A stretch of 64,000 bases of DNA from an uncultured Collinsella sp. (GTDB lineage Bacteria > Actinomycetota > Coriobacteriia > Coriobacteriales > Coriobacteriaceae), in contig UQLA01000014.1 in NCBI GenBank assembly GCA_900541745.1, positions 1 to 64,000 on the forward strand, written 5' to 3'. This document shows, piece after piece, positions 36,326 to 44,473 of the stretch; within the stretch, counting starts at the first letter, position 1; each line of letters begins with the position of its first letter. The notes beneath the pieces were generated by a model. The model worked only from the letters and a program-made list of their open reading frames with translations, was not told where the DNA came from and did not search any database. A program made the position numbers and the translations under genes.

Positions 36326-36550
36326 CACGGCCCCCTTCGAATCGCGCAGGTCGAACCTGCATCGTATTGCATAGGAAAAGTATCGTTTTGAGTATACCCG
36401 CGCGTGCGGACAGACGACCGAACGGTCTACAAAGTGGCGCAAAAGTGGGAGGAATGTCCGGGCGGGCGAGCCCGAGATAGCGCGCCGAGATGCGCACGTT
36501 CGCCGGAAGTAGGCGGCCGAAAAGCGCGCCCCGTTTTTTCGCAAGAGACT

Positions 36551-36690
36551 GGGATGCGTTTTCCGCTGGCAGGCCCAACCGGAAAGCGCATCCCGCAATT
36601 CCGCGAAATTCCGGGCCACACTTTCCCAAGCGGCCTCAAAGCGGAAAGCGCATCCCGCTCTGAAGCCAAATTCCGGGATGCAGTTTCCGC
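36551..36690. repeat. Four GGGATGCGNTTTCCGC repeats
   Basis: The 16-mer occurs at 36551-36566 (plus), 36579-36594 (minus), 36641-36656 (minus) and 36675-36690 (plus), with one or two changes between copies, and a degenerate copy at 36611-36627. Opposed copies form hairpins. The block lies between the GH5-like gene and the tRNA-Phe repeats. No gene is seen in 36326-36706. Confidence 0.8.
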
Positions 36691-36706
36691 AGGAGCCCTC
36701 GGTAAG

Positions 36707-36931
36707 AGAAAAGGACCCCTTTGCAGAGGTCCTAGTCAATTCAAGGTGGCGGGGAAGGGAATCGCGCCCGCGCTCCGCGCGTGCGGACCGCTGCGGCGCT
36801 TCGCGCCTTGCGAGCTCCGCTGGCAAACGCTCACGCGTTTACTCAGCTCCGCGCCCTCACGGGGTTCGATTCCGCGCGGGTATCACATAAAAGAAAAGGA
36901 CCCCTTTGCAGAGGTCCTAGTCAATTCAAGG
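36707..36931. repeat. tRNA-Phe 3'-end duplication with hairpin core
   Basis: A 58-bp exact direct repeat (36707-36764 and 36892-36949) covers a minus-strand terminator (AGGACCCCT..AGAGGTCCT with flanking A-run) and the tRNA-Phe 3' end up to the T-loop. The outer copy is only a fragment (36747-36764). The 127-bp core between them (36765-36891) carries AAACGC..GCGTTT and GCGCTTCGCGC hairpins and ends with GGGGTTCGATTCC. Organisation matches the tRNA-Ser and tRNA-Arg loci. Confidence 0.82.
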
Positions 36932-37004
<73 letters not shown>

Positions 37005-37172
37005 ATTTGAGGTGTGCCTTGTTTCAAGGCTTGATTAGTATAACCAAGGACACGCTCCGGTCAACCGAGAATTTTAAAAAAGTTTTTGAGCGCGACATCG
37101 GCCACGATCTCGCTGCTATAGAACGGCACATCAGAAGCATCAACCGGCCACAAGAAGTTTTCACTCAGTCCC

Positions 37173-37532
37173 TTAAGCCGGCACGCGTTGGAGAACAGGG
37201 GGCGAAACAATGAGTGAAGGGCGCTCGAGTGCCGCCCAGGCACCGGGACAGGAACACATGCGCCAAGGACGAACGTTTTCGTAGCGTGCGAGGATATTGC
37301 CATTGCGGTCGATAAAGGCGATGTCGATGGGATAGGCCATAAAGCAGGTGTGAACCGAGGAGCAGCGCGGAAACGCCATGACAAGCGGCAGTCCGCTGGC
37401 GGCAATCGGCCGCCGTCCCAGCATACCGCGCAGACGCACGGTAAACGACTCCGCCACCACAAACTCGGCTGGCGTCCAGCCCAACCTGTTGAGCGCCCGT
37501 GCGTAGGCGATATAGGACGAGACCGCGGTCAC
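37173..37532 (-). CDS. DUF192 domain protein at end of Tad operon
   Basis: About 119 residues. The DUF192 signature is seen in VRLRGMLGRRP, LVMAFPRCSSVHTCFMAYPIDIAFID and ILARYENVRPWRMCSCPGAWAALERP, which in the family forms a small beta barrel. The function is unknown; DUF192 genes often accompany Tad/Flp operons. I place the start at GTG 37532, where GTGA overlaps the stop of the preceding gene and GGGGG lies upstream; an ATG at 37553 is possible. It is the last gene of the operon and lacks a signal peptide. The 168 bp to tRNA-Phe hold nothing recognised. Confidence 0.78.
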   Translation of the reverse strand: MTAVSSYIAYARALNRLGWTPAEFVVAESFTVRLRGMLGRRPIAASGLPLVMAFPRCSSVHTCFMAYPIDIAFIDRNGNILARYENVRPWRMCSCPGAWAALERPSLIVSPPVLQRVPA

Positions 37533-38005
37533 ATGACCACCCCCGGACGCCATGGATCGACCGTCACCGCGCGTTCATGCGTGAGCACGGCCGGCGCCCC
37601 CAGGGAAACGCCGGCGATGCTCAGCGAACTCGGCCACGGCTCGTAGTGCATGGTGCAGGTATAGGTCCTAAACGTGCCAGAAAGAGAGAGCAGGCCACCA
37701 TCCGATGACGCCGCACCTTGCTCGCTCGAGACCTCGACCTGTAGGTCATATCCCTCCATGGCATCCTGAATCTGAGCTTGAACGGTCGCGGAAGCGTCAA
37801 TGGAGCTCTCGTCACCCTCCCCGCCCGGCGCCACAGCGTGCGCCAGCACGATGTCGGGCACCACGCGGTCGAAGCGCGCGACCGCGCCGGCAAAGATCAT
37901 GATGTTGTACGCGATGAGAGCCAGCACGAGCAGGACAGGCGTGACCACGGCCATCTCGACCGTCGCCTGGGCACGCTCCTCGCGCAAGCCCGTGCGAATG
38001 CCCAT
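37529..38005 (-). CDS. TadE-like pseudopilin
   Basis: 158 residues with a class III-type signal: short basic leader, LREERAQATVEMAVVTPVLLVLALIAYNIMIF, where the glutamate follows the AQAT cut region and one hydrophobic helix follows. Such TadE/TadF-like proteins are processed by a prepilin peptidase and help assemble the Flp pilus. The rest is a small extracellular domain with two cysteines (YTCTMHYE). The start ATG at 38005 overlaps the stop of the upstream gene by one base (TAATG). Confidence 0.8.
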   Translation of the reverse strand: MGIRTGLREERAQATVEMAVVTPVLLVLALIAYNIMIFAGAVARFDRVVPDIVLAHAVAPGGEGDESSIDASATVQAQIQDAMEGYDLQVEVSSEQGAASSDGGLLSLSGTFRTYTCTMHYEPWPSSLSIAGVSLGAPAVLTHERAVTVDPWRPGVVM

Positions 38006-40170
38006 TACGACCCACCGCCAAAAGCCCCCACCAGCGTGGCAACATCGACAGTGAGCGGGATGGAGCCGCCGCCGGGCAGCGGGATCTCCGCAAGCGTGAA
38101 CACCGCGCCGCTGATGGTGCGCTCGACGTGATATTCCAAGGCCTCGCAAAGTGCCTTGGGGTCAGTCACGCCCAAGGGGATTTTTCGCAGGGTATCTTGA
38201 GCTTTTGAGATGCCTGCGATATCGGACCCCGGACTTTTGATGACATTGGCGGTATCGGTCAGCACCGGTTTTCGCAGACGCAAATCGCACGGTTCGAGCC
38301 CCAGCGCCGCCACGGAGGACGAGACGGTGTCACCGAGCCAGGACGCGATGGAGCCCAACGCGCCGCTACTCCCTCCCAAGCCACCGATCAGCTCTCCCAT
38401 AAGCTCGTCGGCCGCACCCTGGATGTCTCCGTACCCCACAAGCAGGCGGCCCCAAACATCCATAACGCCATCGAGCACGCCGGCAACGCCGCCCGAACGC
38501 TCCTCCAGCGTCGAGAAAAACCGCGAGAGAACGTTATTTTGTGCCGTCGCATCATCGGGCGCGAGCACTGCAGCAGAAATTGCACCACGATCGCCAAGCT
38601 CAACTGCCGTGTTAAACGAAGAGTTGAGCTCATCGGGGCTCGAGATGTCACCCGAGACCGCAAAGGCGACCACGCCGTTGCGACCGGGCGGGGCGATGCG
38701 CGGGCGCTCACCGGAAAGTTCTTTGATGGCGGTATCGAACGCATTGCCCGCACGGTCGGCTTCGTCCTCAGTTTGACGCTCGAGTTCGAGTTCCTTGTTG
38801 CGACAGTCGACGTAGTCCTCCAGGGCGTCTTTAAACTTATCAAAGTGATACTCGAAGCCGTTTTCGATAGAGGTTGAAGGCGCCGCAACAGCACCAAGCG
38901 ACGAAACGCCAAAATGGCATTTGCTGCATTTATCTTGCCCATCGTAATCGGCAACCGAAGCAAATCCGCTCGGCGTTCCTTTCTTATAGTTAGGGCAGGT
39001 CGTCCCGTAATGCAGATACGCCTTGTCATCGTTCACGCTAGCCGGCCACACCGCATCGGTATAGAGTTCCGTCGCCCGAACCTCATCAGAGTTGCGCGGC
39101 AGCAGCGGAATATAGGAGGAAACCCTGTCTCCGTTCTCGGTTATATATGCCCGATCGACCTCCGCGCTCGCATAGGTATAAAACGCCTTACGCGCCGCAG
39201 ACTCTGCCTTCATCTCGACACTCGAGCCTTGGGGCTTCTCATTTGTCAGGCGCCGATGGTAGTAGGCCTTCGCACGATCGAGCGCCACTTGCGGTTCCCA
39301 CGTAACGCTCGAAGCGTAATGCGAATTTTGAACACCGGAGAGATCCGTTAGGCTTTTTGCGCGCTCCCACATACACGAACAGCTGCCGACCGAACCTTTA
39401 TCCGATCCACCGCAATCCGCTAGCCAAGCACGCTCTTTGGCCTTCGCCGTCTCCTCCGATGCTTTTTGTAGCTCCTCGGCCGCGCGCTCCAGATCTTCCG
39501 ACGCATCCTTAATGGCATCGGTCGAGATTTCGGATCCTTCGAGCGCAACAAAATCCGACTCGGACGTCCTGGGCACGGCAAGCGCCGTACCGGTATAGGT
39601 TACGCCGTCGGTATCCTGCGCCGATACTGCCTGCATTGCGCGCGCGGCAACCAGGTACGGCAAGGCGGTCTCGATCTTTTGCAGGCCCTTTGCCGCGCTT
39701 TTGGCAAACTTGTTACGCGTTTTAATGATCTGGGTCCCCGTGTCGATGATATCGCTGCCGACAACCTCGGCGCCCGGAATGAGAATGGCAACCAAGCCGG
39801 TGCCGATCGTGGCAAACCCCGCCAGGCCCAAACTCAAAATGCTCGCATCGACCACCGTGGCGGCTGTGTGATAGGACGACACCACGTTGGCGCCCGCCAG
39901 CGCACCGCTATCGGCCGCCACCTGGGTGTCTCCGGCGCGCGACATGCTCCATATCGCCGCGGTCGACGAAAACAGCAGCGTAAGCACCACCAAAATGACA
40001 ACCGAAGAGGAGAGCGTGGTATAGGCACCGTCTTCGATAAACAAGTCGATACCGGCACGGCCCATAAAGCCGCCCCGCTTGCGGCGAGCGCCTGGTCGAC
40101 GGCGGGCCGCAAACCCTTGCGTCGCCCGCAGCAGGCAGCGCCTAATCCCATGCAGCAATCCATGAATCAT
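38005..40170 (-). CDS. Large TadG-like pilus-assembly protein
   Basis: 721 residues. After a basic N-terminal segment there is one membrane helix (about 53-74) followed by DTQVAADSGALAGANVV (81-97), the TadG N-terminal signature. The remainder is a large extracellular region with a helical part (about 215-250) and two cysteine-containing stretches: C253, C264, C266, and C392 with C415-S-K-C418-H. The protein is longer than most TadG. The CxxCH sequence could bind metal or form disulfides; a haem role is not supported by anything nearby. The ATG at 40170 has GGAGGGAG upstream and overlaps the preceding gene by 29 bases. Confidence 0.75.
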   Translation of the reverse strand: MIHGLLHGIRRCLLRATQGFAARRRPGARRKRGGFMGRAGIDLFIEDGAYTTLSSSVVILVVLTLLFSSTAAIWSMSRAGDTQVAADSGALAGANVVSSYHTAATVVDASILSLGLAGFATIGTGLVAILIPGAEVVGSDIIDTGTQIIKTRNKFAKSAAKGLQKIETALPYLVAARAMQAVSAQDTDGVTYTGTALAVPRTSESDFVALEGSEISTDAIKDASEDLERAAEELQKASEETAKAKERAWLADCGGSDKGSVGSCSCMWERAKSLTDLSGVQNSHYASSVTWEPQVALDRAKAYYHRRLTNEKPQGSSVEMKAESAARKAFYTYASAEVDRAYITENGDRVSSYIPLLPRNSDEVRATELYTDAVWPASVNDDKAYLHYGTTCPNYKKGTPSGFASVADYDGQDKCSKCHFGVSSLGAVAAPSTSIENGFEYHFDKFKDALEDYVDCRNKELELERQTEDEADRAGNAFDTAIKELSGERPRIAPPGRNGVVAFAVSGDISSPDELNSSFNTAVELGDRGAISAAVLAPDDATAQNNVLSRFFSTLEERSGGVAGVLDGVMDVWGRLLVGYGDIQGAADELMGELIGGLGGSSGALGSIASWLGDTVSSSVAALGLEPCDLRLRKPVLTDTANVIKSPGSDIAGISKAQDTLRKIPLGVTDPKALCEALEYHVERTISGAVFTLAEIPLPGGGSIPLTVDVATLVGAFGGGS

Positions 40171-40654
40171 AATCTCCCTCCAGCCATTCGGGACGCGATC
40201 GATACGAGACGTCGACCTTGAGCTCGACATAGCCGCCCTCACCCGCACTGCCCATGGCCTGCACAAATGCACCGATCACGGGCAGCGGCTTAACCTCGCC
40301 GGCAACAGACACGGACGAAACGCCGCCAGCACCGGCCCGCCCCAACTCGATATCCCACGACAGCGGCCCGCCGGCATGAAAAATTGAGACGTTGGGCACC
40401 GCAGCAAGTCTGCGGCGAGTGAACTCCTTAAGGTCATCGTCGCCCTCCACCGTCGTCGTAGTCATGAGCCGTGCGGTCTCGGCGGCAGCGGACTCCATGA
40501 CCGCACGCGTATAGAGCAGGCATACCGGCTGCAACGCGAGCAAGATAAGCGTCAAAAACGTCGGCAGCAAAAAGGCGGCCTCGACCGTAGACTGCGCCCG
40601 ATCCTCGCGCGCGATATCAATACAGAGCGATGTCCTTGGCACCCGTCGCGACAT
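40142..40654 (-). CDS. TadE-like pseudopilin
   Basis: About 170 residues. Basic leader, then REDRAQSTVEAAFLLPTFLTLILLALQPVCLLYTRAVMESAA, the TadE-type processing site and helix, followed by an extracellular domain. It is expected to be cut by a prepilin peptidase and to act as a minor pilin. The start is uncertain: ATG 40654 and GTG 40642 are both in frame and neither has a good ribosome binding site. Either way the gene overlaps the end of the small pilin gene by at least 26 bases in another frame, so translation is probably coupled. Confidence 0.75.
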   Translation of the reverse strand: MSRRVPRTSLCIDIAREDRAQSTVEAAFLLPTFLTLILLALQPVCLLYTRAVMESAAAETARLMTTTTVEGDDDLKEFTRRRLAAVPNVSIFHAGGPLSWDIELGRAGAGGVSSVSVAGEVKPLPVIGAFVQAMGSAGEGGYVELKVDVSYRSRPEWLEGDYDSWIAAWD

Positions 40655-40835
40655 CGATAACCGACGATGGGGCGACGCCATGAGACGCTGCCCGCTCGAC
40701 CAGTGCCGCCAAGCGCCCATCGGTGCCAGCGCGCCAAAGCCCCGCAATCGCCAGCACAATCGATAACAGCGCCACGGTGACGATGGCGTATTCGACGGTC
40801 GTCTGAGCAGATTCCTCACGCAGGACATTATGCAT
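40617..40835 (-). CDS. Small Flp/TadE-like pilin, 72 aa
   Basis: 72 residues: MHNVLREESAQTTVEYAIVT then a hydrophobic helix to about residue 33 and a short polar tail. The SAQTTVEY segment matches the prepilin cut site (cleavage before the TVEY run, glutamate at +3 to +5). It resembles the Flp encoded at 41364-41597 but is less canonical, so it is a second pilin or pseudopilin. AAAGGAGGGG lies seven bases before the ATG, the strongest ribosome binding site in the operon, in keeping with a highly made subunit. Confidence 0.8.
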   Translation of the reverse strand: MHNVLREESAQTTVEYAIVTVALLSIVLAIAGLWRAGTDGRLAALVERAASHGVAPSSVIDVATGAKDIALY

Positions 40836-40836
40836 T

Positions 40837-41400
40837 TCACGACCCCTCCTTTGACTCCGTTGCTTGCGGAACCAGACGCACGGCACGCAGGCGGCACGAG
40901 GCATCGCCGGCATCCGCGGCAACCGTCACCATGTCGACCCAGCCTCGCCCGTCGCGCACGATGGCGCCCCATACGTTGCCCTTAATATCGAGATAGCCGC
41001 TCAGGGCGAGCTGGGCCGTGGGCACCTCGCGGTAGGCGCGCAACAGGTCTGCCGCCACCTCGGTCATCGGCCGGTCCTCGGACCATGCGAGTCGAACTGC
41101 GATCGCGTTGTCTGCAGACGGATCCGTCGCGCTGGCAGCTCGCTCGTCGAGTGCCTGTAAAAAGGTCTGAGCCGTGACGGCGGCATCCTGACCGCCCGTA
41201 TCTTGCGCGCCTTCCGCTTGTGACACCGCCGCCGAGCCCGATTCCAAATCGGCAGCAGCGCCTGGACGCTGCTGTCGCGCAACACCCAGCCCCCAAAACG
41301 CCACCGCAATTGCCACGAGCAAACAGACGAGCACCAGCGGCGAACCAACAGGCCGCCTGCCTCCTACAGGCTGTTGATGCCGTCTTTGATCGCGTTCCAT
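40837..41400 (-). CDS. Membrane-anchored hypothetical protein in Tad operon
   Basis: 187 residues: basic N-terminus, one membrane helix (about 21-40), then an extracellular part with an alanine/glutamine-rich linker and a compact C-terminal domain (GYLDIKGNVWGAIVRDGRGWVDMVTVAADAGDASCRLRAVRLVPQ). I do not recognise the family. Its ATG lies inside the 3' end of flp (37-base overlap) and its stop is one base before the next pilin gene, so it is an integral member of the operon. Confidence 0.72.
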   Translation of the reverse strand: MERDQRRHQQPVGGRRPVGSPLVLVCLLVAIAVAFWGLGVARQQRPGAAADLESGSAAVSQAEGAQDTGGQDAAVTAQTFLQALDERAASATDPSADNAIAVRLAWSEDRPMTEVAADLLRAYREVPTAQLALSGYLDIKGNVWGAIVRDGRGWVDMVTVAADAGDASCRLRAVRLVPQATESKEGS

Positions 41401-41597
41401 AGTTCTTCGACTTTGCTCTTAAACGCGACGATGGCGATAATCGCGATCACTACGAGCACGCCGACCAAGATGGCATATTCGGTAGTGCCCTGCGCGCTCT
41501 CCTCCCGCAACAGCGCCTTGGCACGCTGGCGAGCGCGGATTGCCCGGCAAAAAGCCCAGCTCCAAGCCTTGCCCGCAATGTCGGTCATCGTGTTCAT
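41364..41597 (-). CDS. Flp family type IVb pilin
   Basis: 77 residues, the main structural pilin candidate. Leader of about 36 residues, then REESAQGTTEYAILVGVLVVIAIIAIVAFKSKVEELWNAIKDG: a G at the cut site, T-T-E-Y with glutamate at +3 (the Flp motif), one helix and a short amphipathic tail. The leader is long for Flp. The ATG at 41597 has GGGAGGA upstream. It follows tadC by 10 bases. Confidence 0.88.
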   Translation of the reverse strand: MNTMTDIAGKAWSWAFCRAIRARQRAKALLREESAQGTTEYAILVGVLVVIAIIAIVAFKSKVEELWNAIKDGINSL

Positions 41598-41607
41598 GTA
41601 TTCCTCC

Positions 41608-42249
41608 CTACATCATCCCGCCTGCTCCCAGCAGCGGGCCCAATATGGACAGAAGCAACGCCGGCAAGATGAGCGTGCCGGTGGGAATCAGCAACTTGAC
41701 CGGTGCGCGCTCGATCTCGCGCTCGACTGCGGCACGATGGGCCGCACGGATCTCGCGACTTTGAGCAGCCAGCGTCTCGGCCAGCGGAGCGCCCAGGGCA
41801 AGCGCCTGCCCCACCGTGATGGCAAAGGTCTCGAGCGTCCTCACGTCTAAATCACGCGCGGCAGCCAACAGCTCGGCCTCGCGCGTCCCCACGCCCACCT
41901 GCCACGCCATGCAGGCTCGTTCAAGACGGACGGCCAGCACCGACCGACGATTGGCACAGAAAATCTCGAGCGCCGCGTCAAACGAAAGGCCGGCAGAAAG
42001 CCCCAGGCGCACCACGTCGATCATCTCGGACACCTCACCGAGCGACACCCGCGCCGGGCCGCCCGCCCCAATCGCGCCCTTCATTCGCGCGGTCAGGGCA
42101 TCAATCACCGAGCAGCCCGCAGCAATGACCAGTACCACCTCACGCTTGCACGCCTCTGCAATCTTGCGAGCATCCGCACGCTCCAAACCTGTCGCGGCAA
42201 ATACGCTCAGGGCACACAGACAGGCCGCGACCCCAACCAGGGCGCTCAT
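41608..42249 (-). CDS. tadC: TadC-type T2SSF-domain membrane protein
   Basis: 213 residues, the second inner-membrane platform protein of the Tad machine. A type II secretion F domain (about 60-180) lies between an N-terminal helix and a C-terminal helix pair (LLIPTGTLILPALLLSILGPLLGAG). It is shorter than most TadC (~300). Start at 42249: ATGA overlap with the tadB stop. Confidence 0.87.
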   Translation of the reverse strand: MSALVGVAACLCALSVFAATGLERADARKIAEACKREVVLVIAAGCSVIDALTARMKGAIGAGGPARVSLGEVSEMIDVVRLGLSAGLSFDAALEIFCANRRSVLAVRLERACMAWQVGVGTREAELLAAARDLDVRTLETFAITVGQALALGAPLAETLAAQSREIRAAHRAAVEREIERAPVKLLIPTGTLILPALLLSILGPLLGAGGMM

Positions 42250-43172
42250 AACTCCACCCGCATAATGCGCCGGATAACTACCAGGGCAACGACGTTGAGG
42301 GCAAGCCCCAGCACCACGGCACCCGCACCAGCCGGCGTCGCAAGACCGCGGCGAAAGTCTGCCGAAAGCAAAGCCAGTACCGCGCACATGCCCGCCGGCA
42401 TCGCTGCGACCATGTGTGCCGACATACGCGCCTGTGACGTCTTAACGTCTAGACGGCGTTTGAGCTCAATGCGCTCACCCACCATGCTCGACGCCTCGGA
42501 CAGCAAGCCGGCAAGCGGAGCCCCGGTACGCTGCGATACTTTGAGAGCCAAGGTGACAAGAGAAAGGCCGGGGGCATCGATGCGAACGAGTAGGTCATCG
42601 AGTGCGTCGGTCGCCGAGATGCCGCAATCGATTGCCGCCGCCACCCGCAAAAACTCGGTATGCACTGGCTCTTGCGCATGGGCACCCACAAAGCGCATGC
42701 CCTGTGCCAGCGAATGCCCCGAGGCAAGCGACATGGATAACGCTGTAAATGCCTCGGGCATGGCCTCTTCTACATCATGCTGCTCGCGTCGGCGATCGAA
42801 GGTGTCACGCGCGGCACCCACGCCAAACGGCGCCACCAGCCCCAAGACAAAGCCGATGGGCGACAACGACGCAACGGCCAGCAAAACGCTGCAGATACCG
42901 CTCGACAGCAGCAGAAATGCCAGACGAGCCGCGTTATCCTCAATAGCAAACCCAAGGCGATCTGCGGGGATCAGCGACGCCCACGAGCGGGCAATCTTTG
43001 TCAGCAGGTCGTTTTCCGCCAACTCACGCGGTAGCTTCTCCGCCATCGATTCGAGCGTCTGGCGCGCCAGCTCCGCCGGCGGCCTCCGCGACACACGAGG
43101 CTCTGCCCCAGACGCCGTCGCGACAGAAAGCCCCGCCAAACCCCCTACGACGAGGGGCACAGCGATCTCCAT
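42246..43172 (-). CDS. tadB: TadB-type T2SSF-domain membrane protein
   Basis: 308 residues, inner-membrane platform protein of the Tad secretion system. Helices near 85-120, a cytoplasmic type II secretion F domain (about 135-250; EEAMPEAFTALSMSLASGHSLAQGMRFV) and C-terminal helices (about 255-300). The ATG at 43172 lies 28 bases inside tadA with AGGAGG upstream. Confidence 0.88.
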   Translation of the reverse strand: MEIAVPLVVGGLAGLSVATASGAEPRVSRRPPAELARQTLESMAEKLPRELAENDLLTKIARSWASLIPADRLGFAIEDNAARLAFLLLSSGICSVLLAVASLSPIGFVLGLVAPFGVGAARDTFDRRREQHDVEEAMPEAFTALSMSLASGHSLAQGMRFVGAHAQEPVHTEFLRVAAAIDCGISATDALDDLLVRIDAPGLSLVTLALKVSQRTGAPLAGLLSEASSMVGERIELKRRLDVKTSQARMSAHMVAAMPAGMCAVLALLSADFRRGLATPAGAGAVVLGLALNVVALVVIRRIMRVEL

Positions 43173-44473
43173 TCGTCCACCTCCTCTTGCGTGAGCGTTC
43201 CCGACCGCAAGCCCTCCGCAATAAACGGCGGCTCGCGGTCGAGCGTCCAGGTGCGTTCGGCGGCATCGAACGTCACGTAGCGCTCGAGCTCAACACCGCC
43301 CGACGCGCCGCGGCGAACCCCCGAATATGAGGCCACAAAGCGCCTGCCATCTGCATGACGCTCGGACATCACGATGCCGTCGAGCGCCATGGCGATCTGC
43401 TCTTCGATAAGCTCACTCGGCAAATCGATGCCGTAGCGCGCAAGCAGCGTCAGGCGAACCACGGTCTCCTGCTCGGTGCCCGCATGGAGCGTGGTGAGCG
43501 AGCCGTCGTGGCCCGTGTTCATGGCCTGCAGCATGTCGCAGCACTCGGCACCGCGCACCTCGCCCACGACGATGCGATCGGGGCGCATACGTAGAGCATT
43601 GGTCACCAGGTCGCGAATCGTCACCGCACCCTCGCCCTCGATTGACGCCTCACGCGCCTCCAGACGAACAACGTGTGGGTGATGTGCAAACTTGAGCTCG
43701 GCGGAATCCTCGATCGTCACGATGCGTTCGCCGGTGGAAATCTCGCACGACAGCGCGTTGAGCAGCGTGGTCTTGCCCGACCCCGTGCCTCCCGCAACCG
43801 CCAAGTCCTGCCGCAACGACACCGCGCACGACAGCAGCTGCGCATACCAAAGCGGCAGTGACCCCAACCCCACAAGCTCGTCCAACGAACAGATACGGTC
43901 CGAGAACTTACGGATGGTGAGAATTGGCCCGTCGATCGCCACGGGTGGAATCACCGCGTTGACGCGATAACCCGTCTTGAGGCGGGCGTTGACGATGGGG
44001 CTACGCTCGTCGATACGACGACCGAGCGGCGAGATGATACGGTCGATGAGCACACGGATCTGCTCGTCGTCCTCAAACGCGTGCTCGATGGGATACAAAA
44101 CGCCACTGCGCTCAAAAAAGGCAGAGCGACAGCCGTTGATCATGATTTCGGTAACGGTGTCGTCCTCGATGAGCGGCTGCAGAGGTCCCAGGCCCACCAC
44201 GTCATCTAGAATCTCGTCGATGATGGTCTCACGCTCAGGCGTCGCCAAGTCGGTTGGCTCTTCCACGTTGAGCGCCGCTTCCACCGCCGGACGCAGCTCA
44301 GAGCGGGCAAGGGCAGGGTCGACATAGGCGCTGATGCGCGCCACCTCGTCGTAGCCCATGCGGTCCATCACCGCACGCTTGGTGCGGCGTTTAACGGCAC
44401 GGCGGCGTCCCGCATCAACGGGGGCAGCCGCAGCGGCCGCGCCAGCGGCTTTAATCCGCGTCTGCAGACTCAT
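43145..44473 (-). CDS. tadA: TadA/CpaF pilus-assembly ATPase
   Basis: 442-residue secretion ATPase of the type II/IV family that powers pilin polymerisation. Walker A AVAGGTGSGKTTLL (about 225-238), Asp box IVTIEDSAEL, Walker B MRPDRIVVGEVRG (about 290-302) and His box TGHDGSLTTLHA (about 312-323) are intact. The N-terminal domain has the CpaF-typical LGPLQPLIEDDTVTEIMING. ATGA overlap with the tadZ-like gene. Confidence 0.95.
   Translation of the reverse strand: MSLQTRIKAAGAAAAAAPVDAGRRRAVKRRTKRAVMDRMGYDEVARISAYVDPALARSELRPAVEAALNVEEPTDLATPERETIIDEILDDVVGLGPLQPLIEDDTVTEIMINGCRSAFFERSGVLYPIEHAFEDDEQIRVLIDRIISPLGRRIDERSPIVNARLKTGYRVNAVIPPVAIDGPILTIRKFSDRICSLDELVGLGSLPLWYAQLLSCAVSLRQDLAVAGGTGSGKTTLLNALSCEISTGERIVTIEDSAELKFAHHPHVVRLEAREASIEGEGAVTIRDLVTNALRMRPDRIVVGEVRGAECCDMLQAMNTGHDGSLTTLHAGTEQETVVRLTLLARYGIDLPSELIEEQIAMALDGIVMSERHADGRRFVASYSGVRRGASGGVELERYVTFDAAERTWTLDREPPFIAEGLRSGTLTQEEVDEWRSLCPSS

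Noticed and set aside
36326..36826. N-terminal extension of the GH5-like protein
   Set aside because: The frame runs through the palindromic repeats and tRNA-module DNA; the true start at 36325 has a ribosome binding site and matches the family start.
38005..40170. TadG-like protein as a c-type cytochrome because of CSKCH
   Set aside because: There is a single CxxCH with no haem ligand context and no cytochrome maturation genes nearby.
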